This document shows positions 1 through 4,938 of a DNA stretch of 8,674 nt, piece by piece. How positions within the stretch are numbered: position 1 is the stretch's first letter; each line of letters opens with the position of its first letter. Under the pieces are notes generated by a model. That model worked only from the letters and a program-made list of their open reading frames with translations. It searched no databases and had not been told where the DNA came from. Both the position numbers and the translations under genes were made by a program. Source of the stretch: Thermoplasmata archaeon (GTDB lineage: Archaea; Thermoplasmatota; Thermoplasmata; Lutacidiplasmatales; UBA184); assembly GCA_022750355.1 (NCBI GenBank), contig JAKIVW010000025.1:1-8674 (forward strand), read 5' to 3'.

Positions 1-790
1 TGGTGGGGTCGGCCCCACCCGCTCCGGGCCGTGGGGAATCTCCCTGCGAACCGTTCCGGAAAACATACACACCGAACCCGAGCGTCTCCTTTCCCCATCG
101 TAGGTAGGCTCGCCGCCACCGCCGGATTCGACGGAGCATCTCGGGAACGTCGGGATCCTCCGGGGTTTCCCGCGCGTAACTCTCGATCCCGTCGAGATAG
201 TCCCTCTCGAATTCGTCCCACTCCTCGGCCGAACTGGTCCAGTGGTCGACGAGCGTCAGCCCCAGTGTTTCTCCGATTCGGACATTGCCGAGATCGTCGG
301 TGAGCTCGTCCGCAGGTGCGCCGAGGACCTCCAAATACTCGGGAGCGGGAGGCTGTCTCCAGAATCCTTCTCCGACCACGATCCAGCCGTCGGGCACCGT
401 CCAACCCCCCAGGGCGCGCAGGGTCGGGGCCAGGCCGCCGAAGGCGTGGGTCGCCCCCAAGCAAACCGCCAGGTGGTACGCCGGCTGCGGGGTCGGCTGG
501 GTCCTCGCGTCCGCACATCGGAAGAGCAAGGACCCCCGCTTCGGTCCGGGCGCGACGTGGCGAGACGCATACCGGATCGCACCCTCGGAAATATCGATCC
601 CTTCCCCGAGCACCGTTCGTCGTTCGGCGAGTCGAAAGAGGAACGCTCCTTTCCCGCAACCCACGTCCACGACGCGAGCGCCGGGGGGCGGATCGCAGCG
701 CGAGATGATCCGGTCCAACGAGTCGACCCGGAGCGGATTGTTGATCTCCCGCCCACGGAGAGCGACCGCTCCGAATTTTCCCGGATCCAT
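1..790 (-). CDS. Class I SAM-dependent methyltransferase (3' end beyond window)
   Basis: Probable cytosolic methyltransferase using S-adenosylmethionine; the substrate cannot be told. Reading from the ATG at 790 towards position 1 gives 263 uninterrupted residues. SAM-binding motif I is VVDVGCGKGAF (about residues 40-50), followed by the acidic strand end GEGIDIS (62-68) and a motif IV/post-I region around CLGATHAFGG (110-119). The stretch EGFWRQPPAPEYL (141-153) and the ending LGFGVYVF near residues 237-244 resemble the C-terminal half of an unnamed methyltransferase family, so little is probably missing. An in-frame TAA lies eight codons upstream with no other start between, which fixes the start. 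It is divergent from the VOC gene across 151 bp. A GGAG lies only 3 bases before the ATG and a weak TATA-like ACTAATC about 26 bases before it, so the transcript may be leaderless. The fold is secure, the specific function unknown. Confidence 0.85.
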   Translation of the reverse strand, partial: MDPGKFGAVALRGREINNPLRVDSLDRIISRCDPPPGARVVDVGCGKGAFLFRLAERRTVLGEGIDISEGAIRYASRHVAPGPKRGSLLFRCADARTQPTPQPAYHLAVCLGATHAFGGLAPTLRALGGWTVPDGWIVVGEGFWRQPPAPEYLEVLGAPADELTDDLGNVRIGETLGLTLVDHWTSSAEEWDEFERDYLDGIESYARETPEDPDVPEMLRRIRRWRRAYLRWGKETLGFGVYVFRNGSQGDSPRPGAGGADPT

Positions 791-806
791 GTTCTCCTCG
801 AGGCCC

Positions 807-821
807 CCACTCGATTAGTGG
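807..821. promoter_or_regulatory. Inverted repeat over the methyltransferase promoter
   Basis: CCACT and AGTGG arms (807-811 and 817-821) flank the 5-base centre CGATT. On the minus strand the repeat contains the TATA-like ACTAATC (813-819), centred about 26 bases before the ATG at 790. The position fits a promoter element or a repressor site, but 5-base arms can arise by chance. Confidence 0.3.
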
Positions 822-905
822 TTTGGCCGGACCCGGGACCTTCGCGTTCGCGGGGGACGGTCGAAATCTGCGGTCAGTCCGGCGGGGGAGCACGACCGCC
901 GAGGG

Positions 906-920
906 CACCCTTTTGTAACC
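906..920 (+). promoter_or_regulatory. TATA-like box for the VOC gene
   Basis: CACCCTTTTGTAACC contains TTTTGTAA (911-918), centred about 27 bases before the TTG at 942. That is the spacing expected of an archaeal TATA box when transcription starts at the start codon. It is an A+T-rich island in a G+C-rich spacer and no Shine-Dalgarno sequence precedes the TTG, which supports a leaderless mRNA. Confidence 0.5.
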
Positions 921-938
921 ACCGTCGGTTCCGACGGT
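921..938. promoter_or_regulatory. Perfect palindrome, candidate operator of the VOC gene
   Basis: ACCGTCGGTTCCGACGGT is made of two perfect 8-base arms around a TT centre. It starts two bases after the TATA-like box and ends three bases before the TTG start. A dimeric regulator bound here would block transcription-factor or polymerase entry, the usual way archaeal repressors work. No regulator gene is recognisable nearby. A weak RNA hairpin is an alternative, but under the leaderless model the element would not be transcribed. Confidence 0.5.
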
Positions 939-941
939 GCC

Positions 942-1343
942 TTGATCGATCACGTGAACGCCGTCGTGCTTCCGGTCCGAGACCTCGAGAAATGCGCGGC
1001 GTTCTATCGCGATACCCTCGGGTTCGCGGTGAATTTCCAAGATGCGGAAAGCGCCTTCTTCTCGATCGACGGTAAGAAGGGCGGCCTGGTCCTCGGTCTG
1101 ATCACGGTAGCCAACGTCGCCGAGTTGATCTCGGAAGCCCAAGTTCGACCGAAGGAGGACACGATCCACCGTACCTTCTATGCGGTCTTCGTCGAGGATG
1201 TCGACCGGGAGTACGAGGCGTTGCGGGCCAAGGGGGTCCATTTTGTGAAACCCCCGACCACCCACCCCTGGGGCCAGAGGATCGCCTATTTTGAGGATCC
1301 CGAGGGAAATCTTTGGGAGATCTCCCACTTCATGAAGAAGTAG
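942..1343 (+). CDS. VOC superfamily (glyoxalase/dioxygenase-fold) protein
   Basis: A 133-residue protein, the usual length of a single-chain two-module VOC protein that works as a metal-dependent dimer. Module 1 opens with IDHVNAVVLPVRDLEKCAAFY (residues 2-22), where H4 is the usual first metal ligand and FYRDTLGF is the family signature. Module 2 starts near RTFYAVFVEDVDREYEALRAKG (77-98) and ends with the conserved FEDPEGNLWEIS (117-128), with E126 as the likely last metal ligand. Members include glyoxalase I, methylmalonyl-CoA epimerase, extradiol dioxygenases and antibiotic-binding proteins; nothing here selects one. The TTG at 942 is preferred: no ATG or GTG lies in frame just upstream, and starting at the GTG at 954 would remove H4. 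The gene stands alone behind its own promoter and palindrome. Confidence 0.85.
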   Translation: MIDHVNAVVLPVRDLEKCAAFYRDTLGFAVNFQDAESAFFSIDGKKGGLVLGLITVANVAELISEAQVRPKEDTIHRTFYAVFVEDVDREYEALRAKGVHFVKPPTTHPWGQRIAYFEDPEGNLWEISHFMKK

Positions 1344-1386
1344 GCGCCGATCGGAACTCCTGAGAACAATCCACTCGTGGAGGGTG

Positions 1387-1442
1387 CGGGGGATCGATCC
1401 GTTCGAGGGATTTCCCCCGGAGATACCGGCCCGGTCGGTATC
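1387..1442. repeat. Pair of hairpins in the spacer between the VOC and tRNA genes
   Basis: Two inverted repeats lie side by side. CGGGGGA (1387-1393) pairs with TCCCCCG (1413-1419) around a 19-base loop that contains part of the 10-base palindrome GGATCGATCC (1391-1400). GATACCG (1422-1428) pairs with CGGTATC (1436-1442) around a 7-base loop. Neither is followed by a T run on the plus strand, so a classical intrinsic terminator is not supported. They lie 44 bases or more after the VOC stop and could stabilise or end that mRNA. I see no gene in the spacer 1344-1530. Confidence 0.35.
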
Positions 1443-1515
1443 GGCCGACGCGCGGTTGGAACACCGCCGGCGGTCATCGGCCGGTCGGACACGTCGCCGG
1501 TTCTGTGGCCCGGGT

Positions 1516-1530
1516 CGAGAAAGGGAAAAC
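1516..1530 (-). terminator. T-rich terminator-like run after tRNA-Thr
   Basis: Read on the minus strand, the bases directly after the tRNA discriminator are GTTTTCCCTTTCTCG. Archaeal RNA polymerase often stops at such T-rich runs on the non-template strand without a hairpin, so this is a likely end for the tRNA or the hydratase-tRNA transcript. Confidence 0.45.
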
Positions 1531-1603
1531 AGCCGCGGGAGGGATTTGAACCCTCGACCTGCTCCTTACCAAGGAGCCGCTCTACCAGCTGAGCCACCGC
1601 GGC
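1531..1603 (-). tRNA. trnT: tRNA-Thr (anticodon GGT)
   Basis: A complete 73-base cloverleaf without intron. The acceptor arms GCCGCGG and CCGCGGC pair perfectly; the D-stem is GCTC/GAGC around AGCTGGTA; the anticodon stem GCTCC/GGAGC holds the loop TTGGTAA with anticodon GGT; the variable loop is AGGTC; the T-arm is GAGGG-TTCAAAT-CCCTC. The discriminator is T and CCA is not encoded, both common in archaea. G1-C72 and C2-G71 agree with known threonine identity pairs. It reads ACC and, by wobble, ACU. The 5' end lies one base after the TGA of the hydratase, so it is either processed from a joint transcript or driven by a promoter inside that coding region, where a purine-rich GGAAAAGGG sits about 30 bases upstream. 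Confidence 0.96.
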
Positions 1604-1604
1604 G

Positions 1605-2507
1605 TCAGTCCCGACCCGACCCGTCGTCCCTTTTCCGCTTTCCGCTCGCCCGGCTGGCTGCTTCCGGGGTGGCCCCGTTCCCCCAGGGGAATCCTTCCGA
1701 GCTCTCGGCCCAACCCGAACGGTCGTGCGAAGGGGCCTTTCCCTTCTCCAGAAACGCCTGCATCCCCTCTCGCTGGTCCCGGGTCCCGAACAACCGAGCC
1801 CAGAGGTCAAGTTCGTACGCGAGGTCCGCATCGATCCCGGGGTCGCTCGCTCGAAGGACCTCGTACTTCGCGGCCGCGAGGGCCAGCGGGGGTTTGCCGG
1901 ACAATTCCGCCGCGAAGGCGAGCGCCGTGGGGAGCAGCTGTTCGCGGCTGACCACCTGATCGACCCAGCCCTGCGCTTGGGCGTCCGTCGCCGTGACCGA
2001 CTGGCCCGTGTAGATCCACCGGCGAGCCCGCGCCGCTCCGATGCGCCGGGGAAGCCGCTGGGATCCGCCCCAGCCGGGCGTGACTCCCAGATTGATCTCG
2101 GGCTGCCCGAACAAGGCGTCCGGGGTCGCGATCACAAAATCACACGCGAGCGCCACTTCACACCCCCCTCCCAGGCAGACTCCGTGAACGGCGGCGATGA
2201 CCGGAACCGGCAATCGTTCGATCCGCCGCGTGACCGCTTGGCCACGAGCGCCGTGGATCCGCGCTTGGTCCGGTCCCATGGACGCCATCTCGCGAATATC
2301 GGCACCCGCGGCGAACGCCTTCGCCGCGGCGCTTGCGAGCACGACCACGCGCACGGCGGGGTCCGACTCTGCTTCGTCCAGCCGCTCCAGCAGGGCCTCG
2401 AGGACGGCGCGCGAGAGGACGTTCACCGGTGGATGGTCGATCGTGAGTACCAGCGTCGTTCCCGACCGTTCCGAACGGACGAGCGCGCGCGCGGGTTCTT
2501 CCGGCAT
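1605..2507 (-). CDS. Enoyl-CoA hydratase/isomerase family protein
   Basis: A 300-residue crotonase-fold protein that probably adds water to trans-2-enoyl-CoA thioesters in fatty-acid or amino-acid breakdown; sequence alone does not separate hydratase from isomerase. The oxyanion-hole segment AFAAGADIREM (residues 64-74), GVCLGGGCEVALACDFVIA (109-127) and FGQPEINLGVTPGWGGSQRLPR (133-154) are all present. Both catalytic glutamates, E117 and E137, are kept, which favours true hydratase activity. The family core ends at GMQAFLEKGKAP near residue 259. About 40 further residues, rich in G, S, D and R and ending KRKRDDGSGRD, form a tail not usual in this family. No Shine-Dalgarno sequence precedes the ATG and a clear TATA box lies 28 bases upstream. 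It is divergent from nop5, and the tRNA gene follows the stop by one base. Confidence 0.92.
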   Translation of the reverse strand: MPEEPARALVRSERSGTTLVLTIDHPPVNVLSRAVLEALLERLDEAESDPAVRVVVLASAAAKAFAAGADIREMASMGPDQARIHGARGQAVTRRIERLPVPVIAAVHGVCLGGGCEVALACDFVIATPDALFGQPEINLGVTPGWGGSQRLPRRIGAARARRWIYTGQSVTATDAQAQGWVDQVVSREQLLPTALAFAAELSGKPPLALAAAKYEVLRASDPGIDADLAYELDLWARLFGTRDQREGMQAFLEKGKAPSHDRSGWAESSEGFPWGNGATPEAASRASGKRKRDDGSGRD

Positions 2508-2530
2508 GGCGACGCTCGACCCGAGCTGGG

Positions 2531-2540
2531 CTATTTATGC
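2531..2540 (-). promoter_or_regulatory. TATA box of the enoyl-CoA hydratase gene
   Basis: On the minus strand this reads GCATAAATAG, centred about 28 bases before the ATG at 2507, the position expected for a leaderless archaeal mRNA. It is the only A+T-rich patch in the 127-bp spacer to nop5. A TATA box is nearly symmetric, so it could also serve nop5 with a leader of roughly 70 bases; no better box is visible for that gene. Confidence 0.6.
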
Positions 2541-2582
2541 GCGGCGGCCTGCCCGCACTCGTGAGCGTCCCTCCACCCAAGC

Positions 2583-2624
2583 CCCGAGCTCGGGCGGACC
2601 GACTCCCCCGCGCCGGTACGGGGG
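2583..2624. repeat. Palindrome and short hairpin before nop5
   Basis: CCCGAGCTCGGG (2583-2594) is a perfect 12-base palindrome. CCCCCG (2605-2610) and CGGGGG (2619-2624) form a hairpin with an 8-base loop that ends 10 bases before the nop5 ATG. Both would lie in the nop5 leader if the TATA box at 2531-2540 drives it. Given the G+C-rich composition they may be chance. Confidence 0.25.
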
Positions 2625-2634
2625 CAAGAGGGGG

Positions 2635-3681
2635 ATGACCCGAGCGTTCGTCTCGACCTGGTTCGGGGCCTTCTTGGTCGAAGACGGCACGGTCGTCCGT
2701 GCCCTCCCTTCCCCCCTGGATCCGGTACAGTTGACGGAGCGGACGGCCCGACGTCGAGCCGGAGGCCTCACCCCCGAGGAACAGGAACTGTTGGGGGAAC
2801 GGGGATCGGCCGACTGGGTGACGCGCGACCGCCGGCTGGCGGAACACGGCCTCCGATTCGACCCCTCCTCCGATGCGGCCATCGACGCCATCGCTTCGGG
2901 CATCGACCCGCTCCTCCACCGAGCCCTCCTCCTGGCCGAGGCCGAACGGGCGCTGGAGGTCGAATGGGATCCGAGCATCCATGTGCAGGAGGCGGTCCGC
3001 GCGGCCGCCGACCTCGACCGGGTCCGGAACCTGATCGGGGAGCGTCTCGGCACCTGGGTCTCCCGAGACCGGCCCGAAATCGACCCGGGCGACCACGACC
3101 GGGCGGCCCGGGAGGCGATGGCCACCCCGGTCCCTTCCCACCTCTCCCCCCGCGACCCGTCGTTGACGGACGCGCGACGCAAACTCGCCGAGCTGTTCCG
3201 GTCCGTCGAAGGGACGCGGCACGCGTTGACCCAGGCGATCGAAGCGACCGCGCCGGTCCGCGCCCCCAATGTCTCCGCGCTCCTGGGGCCGGAACTCGCG
3301 GCGCGAATGATGGCGCAGGCGGGTGGCCTGGAGCGCCTCGCCCGCTTGCCGTCCAGCACGGTCCAAGTGCTCGGCGCAGAACGGGCCTTCTTCGAACACT
3401 TGAGGGGTCGCGCACCTCCCCCACGGCACGGCCTCCTGTTCACCCACCCCGCGATCCAGTCCGCCCCGAGAGGCGAGCGGGGGAAGCTGGCCCGCGCCCT
3501 GGCCGGAAAGGTCTCGATCGCCGCCCGGCTCGATGTGGCGGGGGCTCCGATCCACCCGGAACTGCTCCGGTCGTTCGACGTGCGTCGGAGTGTTCTGAAA
3601 GCACGTCGGGGAGCGGTCCGCCGCCCGGGCCGGGAACGCCGTTCAGGCCTTCCACTTGACGGTGCAGCCCGCGACCGTTAA
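2635..3681 (+). CDS. nop5: Nop5, C/D-box sRNP scaffold (Nop56/Nop58 homologue)
   Basis: A 348-residue scaffold of the archaeal C/D-box ribonucleoprotein, which guides 2'-O-methylation of rRNA and tRNA: Nop5 holds fibrillarin by its N-terminal domain, dimerises through a coiled coil, and binds L7Ae and guide RNA through its Nop domain. The N-terminal domain covers about residues 1-75. IHVQEAVRAAADLDRVRNLIGERLGTW (115-141) is a conserved family segment; the coiled-coil region covers about 120-205. The Nop domain is clear in PNVSALLGPELAARM (211-225), STVQVLGAERAFFEHL (241-256), RHGLLFTHPAIQSAPR (264-279) and RGKLARALAGKVSIAARLD (282-300). The end is a basic arginine-rich tail (about 312-348). 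The ATG at 2635 is preceded by a purine-rich AGAGGGGG and begins MTRAFVSTWFGAFLVED, the right place for the N-terminal domain. Fibrillarin is not next to it; the last 39 bases overlap the convergent thioredoxin-fold gene. Confidence 0.93.
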   Translation: MTRAFVSTWFGAFLVEDGTVVRALPSPLDPVQLTERTARRRAGGLTPEEQELLGERGSADWVTRDRRLAEHGLRFDPSSDAAIDAIASGIDPLLHRALLLAEAERALEVEWDPSIHVQEAVRAAADLDRVRNLIGERLGTWVSRDRPEIDPGDHDRAAREAMATPVPSHLSPRDPSLTDARRKLAELFRSVEGTRHALTQAIEATAPVRAPNVSALLGPELAARMMAQAGGLERLARLPSSTVQVLGAERAFFEHLRGRAPPPRHGLLFTHPAIQSAPRGERGKLARALAGKVSIAARLDVAGAPIHPELLRSFDVRRSVLKARRGAVRRPGRERRSGLPLDGAARDR

Positions 3682-4194
3682 TTCGGCCGGAGAGACCGGG
3701 GTCTGACCCAGGGCCTGTTCGATCGCTCGTTCCAGATACTTCTCGGTCACCCGATCCCGGTACTGATGATTGTTGTCGATCTTGCCTTGGAAGAGGAGCT
3801 TCCGGTCCGGCCCGAACAGCATCGGGTGGGGGGTGACGAGGGCACCGTAGGCCCGCGCCGTCGCCTGGGACTCGTCCACGAGGTAGGGGAACGGGTAGCC
3901 CTTATCCCGGGCGCGGACGACCATCGCGTCCAATCGGTCCTCGGGGTACGCCCGCGCGTCATTGGAATTGATGAGGACGAACCCGACCCCTCGGGGTCCG
4001 TACCTCCGCCCCAGGTCGATCGTCCGTCCTTCCCAGGCCTGAACGTAGGGGCAGTGATTGCACCAAAACACCACGGCCAGCAGCGGGTAGGAGTCGAAGT
4101 CGGAGAGCCGGTAGGTCTTCCCGTCGACCCCGGGGAGCTGGAAATCCGGGGCACGGTCCCCGGAATGGAGGAGGTACTCGCCCAGTTCGGCCAT
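3643..4194 (-). CDS. Thioredoxin-fold redoxin (AhpC/TSA-like) with CNHC motif
   Basis: A 183-residue, probably cytosolic protein of the AhpC/TSA-TlpA group, with no signal peptide. After an N-terminal strand region (GDRAPDFQLPGVDGKTYRLSD, residues 12-32) comes VVFWCNHCPYVQAWE (41-55) with the redox pair C45 and C48 in WCxxC, then the family segment INSNDA (75-80), VDESQATARAYGALVTPHPMLF (106-127) with the cis-proline P122, and GKIDNN (137-142). The end GCTVKWK (176-182) carries a third cysteine, C177, typical of this thioredoxin-family group. It is likely a thiol-disulfide oxidoreductase or peroxiredoxin-like protein; its partner is unknown. The ATG at 4194 has no Shine-Dalgarno sequence and lies about 25 bases after an AGTAAAGA box. 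It is divergent from the lipoate-ligase-like gene and overlaps the end of nop5 by 39 bp. Confidence 0.9.
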   Translation of the reverse strand: MAELGEYLLHSGDRAPDFQLPGVDGKTYRLSDFDSYPLLAVVFWCNHCPYVQAWEGRTIDLGRRYGPRGVGFVLINSNDARAYPEDRLDAMVVRARDKGYPFPYLVDESQATARAYGALVTPHPMLFGPDRKLLFQGKIDNNHQYRDRVTEKYLERAIEQALGQTPVSPAELTVAGCTVKWKA

Positions 4195-4264
4195 GGCCGA
4201 CCGACGGCCGGGGGGTCTTTACTGTTTAGAGAGCGCGAACGATGCCCTTCCGGAGTGAGTCCGG
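4195..4264. promoter_or_regulatory. Divergent promoter region between redoxin and lipoate-ligase-like genes
   Basis: This 70-bp spacer holds one A+T-rich patch, TCTTTACTGTTTAGAG (4216-4231). On the minus strand AGTAAAGA (4216-4223) is centred about 25 bases before the redoxin ATG. On the plus strand GTTTAGAG (4224-4231) could place transcription start near 4253. The sequence GGAGTGAG (4252-4259) then acts as a ribosome binding site, with GGAG ending 9 bases before the GTG at 4265. A short inverted repeat, GGCCG (4195-4199) and CGGCC (4205-4209), abuts the redoxin ATG. Confidence 0.45.
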
Positions 4265-4933
4265 GTGCCGGATGCCAGCAGCGACCGGGACCCCGGGGGG
4301 TCCTTCTCGACGGCGGTGCAGGCACAGCGGAACCTCCTGCGAGAGGGTGCCCCGGCGGTTCATGTGGCCGTCCTCGACGGGACGGTCGTGTCCGTAGGGG
4401 TGGGAGTCCCGGACGAGGTTCCGTACCTCGGTCGAGCGCGCTCGAGGGGCCTACCCGTCGTCCGGCGGTCTTCGGGCGGGACCGGTATCCTTCACCTCCC
4501 GCGTGACCTCGTCTGGGCAGTCGTCCTTCCTCGGTCGCATCGACTCGTCGGCCGAACGTACGTGCACGGGTATTCGAGGCTCGGCGCGGGCGTCGTCACT
4601 GCACTCGCAACCTACGGGCTCGCCAGCGCCTGGGTCCCGGCCCCCGGACTCTCGGAGGAGTACTGCCCGTTGGGCCCCCGCGGGTACGTGCTCGAGGTCG
4701 ACGGTAGGATCGTCGGAGCCGCCGCGCAACACCTGACGGGGTCCACGCTCCTGCATCACGGGACTCTCTCCCACCGGGTCGACCGTGCCCTCGTTCGGGA
4801 CGTATTCGCATTCCCCGACCCGTCGGTCGCGGACCGACTCATGGGGTTGGAAGAGAGGGGACTCGACGAAGCTCCGGACCGAGTGGCCGAGGCGGTCCGG
4901 CGGGGATTGGCCCGGGCCCTGGAGATCGAGTGA
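4265..4933 (+). CDS. Lipoate-protein ligase-fold (BPL/LPL) protein lacking the catalytic lysine
   Basis: A 222-residue single-domain protein of the biotin/lipoate ligase catalytic family, whose members attach lipoate or octanoate to lipoyl domains of 2-oxoacid dehydrogenases and the glycine cleavage H protein. Family marks in order: PVVRRSSGGTGILH (residues 64-77, the RRxSGG loop), DLVWAVVLP (81-89), EEYCPLGPRGYVLEVDGRIVGAAAQ (131-155) and LLHHGTL (162-168). The segment before GAAAQ normally has a catalytic lysine (G-K-I-x-G type); here it is R148, and no lysine occurs anywhere in the protein. The only cysteine, C134, lies 14 residues before it, roughly where octanoyltransferases of the LipM type have their nucleophile. 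An acyltransferase, a carrier-binding protein or an altered ligase are all possible. The GTG at 4265 is the first start after an in-frame TGA (4256-4258) and follows a GGAGTGAG site. It converges on the amidohydrolase with 5 bp between stops. Confidence 0.8.
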   Translation: MPDASSDRDPGGSFSTAVQAQRNLLREGAPAVHVAVLDGTVVSVGVGVPDEVPYLGRARSRGLPVVRRSSGGTGILHLPRDLVWAVVLPRSHRLVGRTYVHGYSRLGAGVVTALATYGLASAWVPAPGLSEEYCPLGPRGYVLEVDGRIVGAAAQHLTGSTLLHHGTLSHRVDRALVRDVFAFPDPSVADRLMGLEERGLDEAPDRVAEAVRRGLARALEIE

Positions 4934-4938
4934 CCCGG

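Noticed and set aside
242..1075. Open frame of 277 codons on the plus strand
   Set aside because: It crosses the methyltransferase gene, the divergent promoter region and the start of the VOC gene; no motif and an unlikely composition.
1344..1530. Integration scar or mobile element next to the tRNA gene
   Set aside because: No integrase, no partial copy of the tRNA 3' end and no direct repeat bounding a block are visible in the window.
2158..3555. Open frames on the minus strand opposite nop5 (up to 465 codons)
   Set aside because: They run through nop5 and, in one case, into the hydratase gene out of frame; arginine- and glycine-rich with no domain, as expected for shadows.
4200..4207. The 8-mer CCGTCGGT shared by the VOC palindrome and the redoxin promoter
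   Set aside because: It also occurs inside the lipoate-ligase-like coding region near 4819-4826, and the spacing to the start differs in the two promoters, so a shared regulator is not supported.
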